From assembly GCA_003972865.1 (NCBI GenBank), contig QOAX01000029.1, forward strand, positions 1 through 12,479: a DNA stretch of 12,479 nucleotides, read 5' to 3'. Of this stretch, positions 7,265 to 12,479 are shown one piece after another (within the stretch, counting starts at the first letter, position 1; the number at the start of each line of letters is the position of its first letter). Under the pieces are notes generated by a model. The model made no database searches, was not told the origin of the DNA, and was given only the letters and a program-made list of their open reading frames with translations. Source of the stretch: Verrucomicrobiota bacterium (lineage in GTDB: Bacteria; Verrucomicrobiota; Verrucomicrobiia; Limisphaerales; UBA1096). The translations under genes and the position numbers were made by a program.

Positions 7265-7280
7265 ACCAAGCGCTTGGTTT
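7263..7280. terminator. 18-bp perfect palindrome between convergent genes, possible bidirectional terminator
   Basis: AAACCAAGCGCTTGGTTT is its own reverse complement. It overlaps the last two bases of the vWA stop codon and fills most of the 26-bp gap before the gyrA stop. As RNA it could fold into a 7-bp stem (AAACCAA/TTGGTTT) with a GCGC loop, but only a short T-rich tract follows on either strand, so a classic intrinsic terminator is doubtful. Its core CCAAGCGCTTGG also occurs in gyrB at 10459-10470, so it may instead be a copy of the repeated palindrome family. A second palindrome, TTGGTTTAAACCAA, overlaps it on the left. Confidence 0.4.
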
Positions 7281-7290
7281 GGGGTGCGGC

Positions 7291-9912
7291 TTAGCCCTCC
7301 GTGTCCTCATCGGCGGCGTCCTCGCTGATGACGGGGGCGATGGCTTGGAGCTGGTCTTTGCCGTGGAGGTTGATGAGCTTGACGCCCTGCGCATTGCGGC
7401 CGGTCATCCGGATGTGCTCGACGCCGGTACGCACCATCTGCCCGCCAACGGTGATGAGCATGATCTCGTCGTTCGATTTCACGGCCAAGGCGCCGCAGAC
7501 CTCGCCGGTCTTGGCGGTGGTCTTCATGGTGATGATGCCCTTGCCACCGCGGGACTGCGTGCGGTACTCGTCGAACTCGGTGCGCTTGCCGATGCCGTTT
7601 TCACCGGCGACCAGCAGTGTGGCGTCCCTGGCCACGATGGCCGCGGCGACGAGGCGATCCTTCTTGCCGAGACGAATGCCGCGCACGCCGGCGGCGGTCC
7701 GGCCCATTGAGCGGACGTTTTCCTCGTTGAACCGAATGCTCTTGCCATCGCTTGTGATCAACACGACTTCGTCGTGGCCGGTGGTCAGCTTGACGGTGAT
7801 GAGTCGATCGCCCTCGTTGATGCCGATGGCGTTGATGCCGGTGCGGCGGACGTTGGCGTAGGCGCTCAGGGCGGTCTTTTTCACCGTGCCACTCTCGGTG
7901 GCGAAGAAGAGGAAGTTTTCCTGCTGCCACGTGAGGTTTTCCTTGTCCGACCCCAAGTGGGACTCGACACGAATCAGCGCGGCGATTTTCTCACCGGACT
8001 GCAACTCGAGCAGGTTGGCGATGTTTCGCCCCTTGGCCGATCGACCCATGTCGGGGATTTCATGCACGCGCCGGACGTACACACGACCGGTGTTGGTGAA
8101 GAACATCAGGTAATCATGCGTGCTGGCGGTGAAGAGGTGCTCGATGAAGTCCTCGGCCTCGCCCTGCACGACCGATTCCTTGCGGGTGCCCATGCCGATG
8201 ACGCCCTTGCCGCCACGGCGCTGGGCGCGGTACGAACTGACGTTGGTGCGCTTCACGAGGCCGTTGTGCGTGAGGGTGATGATGACGCCCTCGTTGGCGA
8301 TGAGATCCTCGATCGCCATGTCGCCCTCGTCGGGGACAATATCGGTGCGGCGTGGCGTGGCGTACTTGTCCCTGATCTCCGTCAGGTCGGCCTTGATGAT
8401 TCCCAGCACGCGGTCCTCCCGGGCGATGATGTCCATCAAGTCCTCAATCCTGACGAGCAACTCGTCGTACTCGGCTTTGATCTTGTCCTGCTCGAGGCCG
8501 GTCAACTGGTACAACCGCAGGTCGAGGATGGAGTTCACCTGTGCCTCGCTGAGCAGGTAGAAACCGCCCTTGATGCGCTCCTTGTTGCGGATCTTGACGC
8601 CCCATTTCTTGAGCACCTTCTCGGGGAACTCAAATGCCAGCAGCTTGATGCGGGCTTCCTCGCGGTTGCTCGATTTGCGAATGATGCGGATGAACTCATC
8701 GAGGTTGGCCAGCGCGCAGAGGTAGCCCTCGAGCGTCTCCGCCCGGGCCTCGGCCTTGTCCAGCTCGAAGCGAGTCCGGCGCAGGATGACCTCGCGGCGA
8801 TGCTCAATGTAGGCGTTGATCATCTCCTTGAGGTTCATCGTCTTGGGCCGGCCATGGTCGATCGCCAGCACGTTTACGCTGAACGACGTGGCCAGTTGCG
8901 TGAACTTGAAGAGCTTGTTGATGACCACCTTGGGCACGGCGTCGCGCTTGAGCTCGACGACCACACGCGTGTTCTCGTCCGACTCGTCGCGCACGGCGGA
9001 GATGTCGGTGATCGTCTTGTCGTTGGCCAGCCCCGCGATCTTCTCGACCATCGTGGCGCGGTTGACCATGTACGGAATCTGCGTGATGACGATCTGCTCG
9101 CGGTTGCCCTTGAGTTGCTCGACGCCGACGCGGCCGCGCTGCTTGATGCTGCCCCGGCCGGTTTTGAAATAGTCGCGGATCGGGTCCAGCCCAACGGCGA
9201 GACAGCCGGTCGGGAAGTCCGGACCCTTGATGTGCTGCATCAGGCCCTCGATGGTGATGTCAGGGTCGCCGATTTGCGCGCAGATGCCGTCGACGATCTC
9301 GCCGAGGTTGTGCGGCGGGATGCTCGTGGCCATGCCGACCGCGATGCCGGTGCCGCCGTTGATGAGCAAATTCGGGAACGCCGCCGGGAACACGGTCGGC
9401 TCCTCGCGGGTTTCGTCGTAGTTGGGCGTCCAATCGACCGTGTCCTTGTCCATGTCGATCATCAGCGCGTGGCCAAGGTGCGTGAGGCGCGCCTCGGTGT
9501 AACGCATGGCGGCCGGCGGGTCGCCCTCGACGGAGCCGAAGTTCCCCTGCCCGTCCACCAGCGTGCCGCGCATCGACCACGGCTGCGCCATGTTGACGAG
9601 CGTCGGGTAAATCGTTGCCTCGCCGTGTGGGTGATAGTTGCCGCTGGTGTCGCCGCAAATCTTGGCGCACTTACGGTAATGCCGCCCGGGCGAGAGGTTC
9701 AGGTCGTGCATCGCGAGCAGGATGCGGCGCTGCGACGGCTTGAGTCCGTCGCGTGCATCCGGCAGCGCACGCGAAATAATCACCGACATCGAGTAGTCGA
9801 GGAACGAGTTTTTGATTTCGTCCGCAACGTTGATCTTCTGGATTTTTTCGCTGGCGGCGAACAGCGGCGTGTTGGTTGCGGGTAATGGATCGTTGTCCTT
9901 GGAATCTGCCAT
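7291..9912 (-). CDS. gyrA: DNA gyrase subunit A
   Basis: An 873-residue, full-length GyrA, the breakage-reunion subunit that works with GyrB to introduce negative supercoils. The N-terminal core has the family start SFLDYSMSVIISRALPDARD, the conserved GDTSGNYHPHGE, and the active-site tyrosine Tyr138 in AAMRYTEARL. The C-terminal half carries the GyrA box QRRGGKG (about 564-570), which separates gyrase from ParC/topoisomerase IV, and repeated beta-pinwheel blades, for example DYLMFFTNTGRVYVRR, EVVLITSDGKSIRF and EIMLITVGGQMVRTG. It ends in an acidic tail, EDAADEDTEG. In the quinolone region the positions matching E. coli Ser83 and Asp87 are Ala99 and Pro103. The ATG at 9912 starts 35 bases after the gyrB stop, preceded by only a weak AGAG that could serve as a ribosome site. 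The two genes are very likely cotranscribed, gyrB first. Confidence 0.98.
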   Translation of the reverse strand: MADSKDNDPLPATNTPLFAASEKIQKINVADEIKNSFLDYSMSVIISRALPDARDGLKPSQRRILLAMHDLNLSPGRHYRKCAKICGDTSGNYHPHGEATIYPTLVNMAQPWSMRGTLVDGQGNFGSVEGDPPAAMRYTEARLTHLGHALMIDMDKDTVDWTPNYDETREEPTVFPAAFPNLLINGGTGIAVGMATSIPPHNLGEIVDGICAQIGDPDITIEGLMQHIKGPDFPTGCLAVGLDPIRDYFKTGRGSIKQRGRVGVEQLKGNREQIVITQIPYMVNRATMVEKIAGLANDKTITDISAVRDESDENTRVVVELKRDAVPKVVINKLFKFTQLATSFSVNVLAIDHGRPKTMNLKEMINAYIEHRREVILRRTRFELDKAEARAETLEGYLCALANLDEFIRIIRKSSNREEARIKLLAFEFPEKVLKKWGVKIRNKERIKGGFYLLSEAQVNSILDLRLYQLTGLEQDKIKAEYDELLVRIEDLMDIIAREDRVLGIIKADLTEIRDKYATPRRTDIVPDEGDMAIEDLIANEGVIITLTHNGLVKRTNVSSYRAQRRGGKGVIGMGTRKESVVQGEAEDFIEHLFTASTHDYLMFFTNTGRVYVRRVHEIPDMGRSAKGRNIANLLELQSGEKIAALIRVESHLGSDKENLTWQQENFLFFATESGTVKKTALSAYANVRRTGINAIGINEGDRLITVKLTTGHDEVVLITSDGKSIRFNEENVRSMGRTAAGVRGIRLGKKDRLVAAAIVARDATLLVAGENGIGKRTEFDEYRTQSRGGKGIITMKTTAKTGEVCGALAVKSNDEIMLITVGGQMVRTGVEHIRMTGRNAQGVKLINLHGKDQLQAIAPVISEDAADEDTEG

Positions 9913-9947
9913 GAGTCTCTAAAAAGTTTCTGCAGGTTGAGCCTGGC

Positions 9948-12479
9948 TCAGATGTCGAGGTTGCGAACGTTGAGCGCGTTCTCCTGGATGAAATGCCGGC
10001 GCGGCTCGACCTCCTCGCCCATCAGCTTGGTGAACATCTCGTCCGCCTCGACGGCGTCCGTCTCCTCCACGCGCAGCAGCTTGCGCGTCTCCGGCGACAT
10101 GGTCGTCTCGAACAATTCCTTCGGGTTCATTTCGCCCAGGCCCTTGAAGCGCTGGATCTGCAGGCCCTTGCGCCCGACATCCATGATCGCCTCGAGGATT
10201 TCCGAGATGGAAAACAGCCGGCGCACGTCGCCGTTGCTGTTGTCGCCCTGGTGAATTTCGAACAGCGGCTCATCCTGCGCCGAGTAATGCTCGACGCTCA
10301 GGCCCTTGCGGTTGAGCTTGGCCAGGATTTCCTCGACCGCCGTGTGCTCGTGCAGCTCCACGTGGCGCGCGCGCCGGCGCGGCCCCTCTTTTTTCTTCGG
10401 CTTGCGGCCGTGCTTGGCCGGCGCTGCCTCCACGGCGACGGCTTCCTCCTCCGCTTGGCCAAGCGCTTGGTCCTCGTCGTCCTCGCCGAACAGCCCAAGG
10501 TCCGGGTTTGCCTTGCCAAACTTGGCTAGGGCCTCCTCGCTGTGAAAATAGTGGACCGTCTCGTCGTTGCCTTCCCAAATCTTCACCAGGTGACTCGGGA
10601 GCGATTTTTTCCTGGCATCGCGCTGCTCCAGGTACTCGGAGAAGTCGCCGCCGTGACGGTGAATCGCCCGCGCGAACTTGTCGAGCGACTGCAGCAACTC
10701 AAGAATCTCACCCAGCTGCTTCTTTGCCACTTCCTTGTCATTCTCCAGGCTGCGAAGACGCACATCCTCCGACCCGAGGCCAAGCAGCATCTTGGTCATC
10801 TGCACATCGTCATCGATGTACTCGACCCGCTTCTTGCGCGTGACCTTGTAGAGCGGCGGCTGGGCGATGTAAACGTAGCCCTGCTTCAACAGTTCCGGCA
10901 TCTGCCGGTACAGGAACGTCAGCAGCAGCGTGCGGATGTGCGAGCCGTCCACGTCGGCGTCTGTCATGATGATGATCTTGTGGTAGCGCAGCTTTTCGAT
11001 GTTGAAAGCACCCTCATCCTTGCTATTGCCCTCATCCTCATCCTTGCTATTGCCAGAGCCGATGCCGGTGCCAATGGCAGTGATCATCGTGCGGATTTCG
11101 CGGTTCTCAAGCACCTTGTCGAGGCGCGCTTTTTCCACGTTGATCAACTTGCCGCGGATCGGCAGGATCGCCTGAAATTTCCGGTCGCGCCCCTGCTTGG
11201 CCGAGCCGCCGGCAGAGTCGCCCTCAACGATGTACAACTCGGTGTTGACCGGGTCGCGGTCGGAGCAGTCGGCCAGTTTGCCCGGCAAACCGCCGCCGGT
11301 CATCGCCGTTTTGCGAACGGTGTCGCGAGCCTTGCGGGCCGCCTCGCGGGCACGGGCAGCGGTCAAACATTTATCGACGATCTTTTTGCCGAGCGACGGG
11401 TTGCTGTCGAAATAGCCCATCAGGCCCTCGTAAACGATCGACGACACGATACCCTCCACTTCGCCGTTCACCAGCTTGACCTTGGTCTGCGACTCAAAGC
11501 GGGGATTCAGCAGCTTGACGCTCAGGATGCAGATCAAGCCCTCACGCACGTCGTCGCCGGAGAGGCTCGGGTCCTTCTCTTTGAGCAGCTTGTTCGCCTT
11601 GGCGTACTGGTTGATCGCGCGCGTGAGCGCCGTACGGAAACCGGTCAGGTGCGTGCCGCCGTCGGAGTTGGCGATCGAGTTGGCGAAGCAGAGAATCTGG
11701 TCGTTGTAGCTCGAGTTGTACTGCATCACACAGTCCACGATGACTTCGTCCTTGGTGGAATGGAACGAGATCGGCTTGGCATGGATGACGTGCTTGTTCT
11801 CGCCAATCTGCTTGACGAACTGGACGATGCCCTCCTTGTAAAAGAACGACTCCGACTTACCGTCCTCGCGCTCGTCGTCCAGCGTGATGGTGATCCCCGG
11901 GTTCAGGAACGCCAACTCGCGCAGTCGGTAGTGCAGGATCTCGAACTTGTACTCGGTGGTGATGGTGAAGATTTCCGGGTCCGGCATGAAGGTAATCTTG
12001 GTGCCGGTCTTCTTCGTCTTGCCGATGACGTCGAGCTTCTTGGTGGTCTTGCCCTGCGCAAACTCGATGTAGTGCACCTCACCGTCGCGATAAATCTCCG
12101 CCTTGAACCAGATCGACAGCGCGTTCACGCACTTGGCACCGACCCCGTGCAGGCCGCCGGAGTACTTGTACGCCCCCTGGCCGAACTTGCCGCCCGCGTG
12201 CAGGTTGGTGAGCACCAACTCGACAGCCGGCATCTTGAATTTCTTGTGCGTGTCCACCGGGATGCCGCGGCCGTCGTCCTCCACCGACACCGAGCCGTCC
12301 ACGTGGATCGCGACCTTGATCTTGTCACAATACCCGGCCAGGTGCTCGTCGATCGAGTTGTCGAGCACCTCGTACACACAGTGATGAAGTCCGTTTTCGT
12401 CAGGGTCGCCGATGTACATCCCCGGCCGCTTCCGCACGGCCTCCAGACCCTCGAGTTTGTCAATTTTTGATGCGTCGTA
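9948..12479 (-). CDS. gyrB: DNA gyrase subunit B (5' end cut by right edge)
   Basis: The ATPase subunit of gyrase, with 843 residues visible. The frame runs to the window edge with YDASKIDKLEGLEAVRKRPG, the usual GyrB beginning, so only a few N-terminal residues are missing. The GTG at 12437 is Val15 of this stretch, not the start. GHKL ATP-site motifs: EVLDNSIDE (catalytic Glu37 and Mg-binding Asn41), DDGRGIPVD, and GGLHGVGAKCVNALS. Toprim motifs: EGDSAGGSAKQ near 419 and TDADVDGSHIRTLL near 505. The C-terminal RFKGLGEMNPKELFETTM lies near 775. Between the Toprim segment (near 540) and that motif is a long insert, similar in placement and size to the one in E. coli GyrB. It contains an acidic patch (GEDDEDQALGQAEEEA) followed by a basic one (HGRKPKKKEGPRRRARH). 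An unusual 24-bp tandem repeat lies just before TDADVDG. The protein ends ENALNVRNLDI. Confidence 0.98.
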   Translation of the reverse strand, partial: YDASKIDKLEGLEAVRKRPGMYIGDPDENGLHHCVYEVLDNSIDEHLAGYCDKIKVAIHVDGSVSVEDDGRGIPVDTHKKFKMPAVELVLTNLHAGGKFGQGAYKYSGGLHGVGAKCVNALSIWFKAEIYRDGEVHYIEFAQGKTTKKLDVIGKTKKTGTKITFMPDPEIFTITTEYKFEILHYRLRELAFLNPGITITLDDEREDGKSESFFYKEGIVQFVKQIGENKHVIHAKPISFHSTKDEVIVDCVMQYNSSYNDQILCFANSIANSDGGTHLTGFRTALTRAINQYAKANKLLKEKDPSLSGDDVREGLICILSVKLLNPRFESQTKVKLVNGEVEGIVSSIVYEGLMGYFDSNPSLGKKIVDKCLTAARAREAARKARDTVRKTAMTGGGLPGKLADCSDRDPVNTELYIVEGDSAGGSAKQGRDRKFQAILPIRGKLINVEKARLDKVLENREIRTMITAIGTGIGSGNSKDEDEGNSKDEGAFNIEKLRYHKIIIMTDADVDGSHIRTLLLTFLYRQMPELLKQGYVYIAQPPLYKVTRKKRVEYIDDDVQMTKMLLGLGSEDVRLRSLENDKEVAKKQLGEILELLQSLDKFARAIHRHGGDFSEYLEQRDARKKSLPSHLVKIWEGNDETVHYFHSEEALAKFGKANPDLGLFGEDDEDQALGQAEEEAVAVEAAPAKHGRKPKKKEGPRRRARHVELHEHTAVEEILAKLNRKGLSVEHYSAQDEPLFEIHQGDNSNGDVRRLFSISEILEAIMDVGRKGLQIQRFKGLGEMNPKELFETTMSPETRKLLRVEETDAVEADEMFTKLMGEEVEPRRHFIQENALNVRNLDI
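10452..10470. repeat. Two overlapping palindromes: CGCTTGGCCAAGCG and CCAAGCGCTTGG
   Basis: A perfect 14-bp palindrome (10452-10465) overlaps a perfect 12-bp palindrome (10459-10470) inside the acidic linker of gyrB, where the minus strand reads Gln-Ala-Leu-Gly-Gln-Ala as caa-gcg-ctt-ggc-caa-gcg. The second word is the core of the intergenic palindrome at 7263-7280, which links the two variants. It sits in a weakly conserved insert, where protein constraint should be low. Confidence 0.65.
11012..11054. repeat. 24-bp-period tandem duplication inside gyrB
   Basis: The 19-base stretch at 11012-11030 recurs exactly at 11036-11054, a period of 24 bases or eight codons. On the coding (minus) strand it gives GNSKDEDE followed by GNSKDEGA, near residues 474-490. 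It lies between the conserved TAIGTGIG and IEKLRYHK segments, just before the Toprim TDADVDG motif. E. coli GyrB has only a short link there. The codons (aat, agc, gat) are more A+T-rich than in the flanks, which fits a recent local duplication. Confidence 0.75.

Noticed and set aside
7774..9885. Long plus-strand open frame opposite gyrA
   Set aside because: It is antisense to a fully convincing gyrA, has a Val/Asp/Leu/Arg-rich composition typical of the complement of a GC-rich gene, and shows no domain.
9938..9950. TGAGCC-T-GGCTCA inverted repeat at the gyrB stop
   Set aside because: The one-base centre cannot form a normal loop, no T-tract follows, and a terminator between gyrB and gyrA would be unexpected.
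10542..12470. 642-codon plus-strand open frame opposite gyrB
   Set aside because: It is the complement of conserved gyrB motifs, has no recognisable motif of its own, and shows the same shadow composition.
7291..12479. Possibility that the pair is ParC/ParE (topoisomerase IV)
   Set aside because: The A subunit has the GyrA box QRRGGKG and a full pinwheel domain, which mark gyrase.
1..12479. Mobile element, CRISPR array, tRNA or defence island
   Set aside because: I saw no transposase, integrase, terminal repeats, spaced direct repeats or cloverleaf, and all long stretches are accounted for by ordinary chromosomal genes.

Overview
The window is GC-rich, tightly packed bacterial chromosome with no sign of a mobile element, tRNA, rRNA or CRISPR array. 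The GyrA and GyrB sequences resemble those of Verrucomicrobiota in the wider Planctomycetes-Verrucomicrobia-Chlamydiae group: the GyrA quinolone region reads GEATIYPT and GyrB carries an insert in its Toprim half. A Pedosphaera/Limisphaerales-type bacterium is my best guess. It rests on remembered sequence patterns, not on a search.

Layout, left to right. (1) Positions 1-383, minus strand: the N-terminal part of an exported ankyrin-repeat protein that runs off the left edge. (2) Positions 384-501: a divergent intergenic region with a small inverted repeat. (3) Positions 502-1059, plus strand: a small secreted coiled-coil protein with a C-terminal DUF4177-like domain. (4) Positions 1131-7264, plus strand: a four-gene operon whose genes all overlap. 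It encodes a MoxR AAA+ ATPase, a DUF58 protein with a von Willebrand A (vWA) MIDAS motif, and two large membrane-anchored vWA proteins of the BatA/aerotolerance-regulator type, each with a degenerate glutamine-amidotransferase-like region. (5) Positions 7265-7290: a 26-bp gap between convergent genes, almost filled by an 18-bp perfect palindrome. (6) Positions 7291-12479, minus strand: gyrA, and upstream of it gyrB, which is cut by the right edge. Together they encode the two subunits of DNA gyrase.

The MoxR-DUF58-vWA set is a known co-conserved arrangement. MoxR ATPases are thought to act as chaperones or remodellers on vWA partners. Here the two large vWA proteins are predicted to sit in the inner membrane with their vWA domains outside the cytoplasm, while MoxR and DUF58 stay inside. 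Gyrase is an ordinary housekeeping pair that happens to converge on this operon.

I see no clearly new defence or mobile system. The most interesting signal is at the DNA level. The palindromic word CTTGGCCAAG, with its relative CCAAGCGCTTGG, recurs in several unrelated genes, on both strands, in more than one reading phase and in the gyrA-side intergenic gap, far more often than base composition predicts. It resembles a highly iterated palindrome such as cyanobacterial HIP1. Two protein-level oddities are a 24-bp tandem duplication inside the Toprim domain of GyrB, and the natural Ala/Pro occupation of the two main quinolone-contact positions of GyrA.
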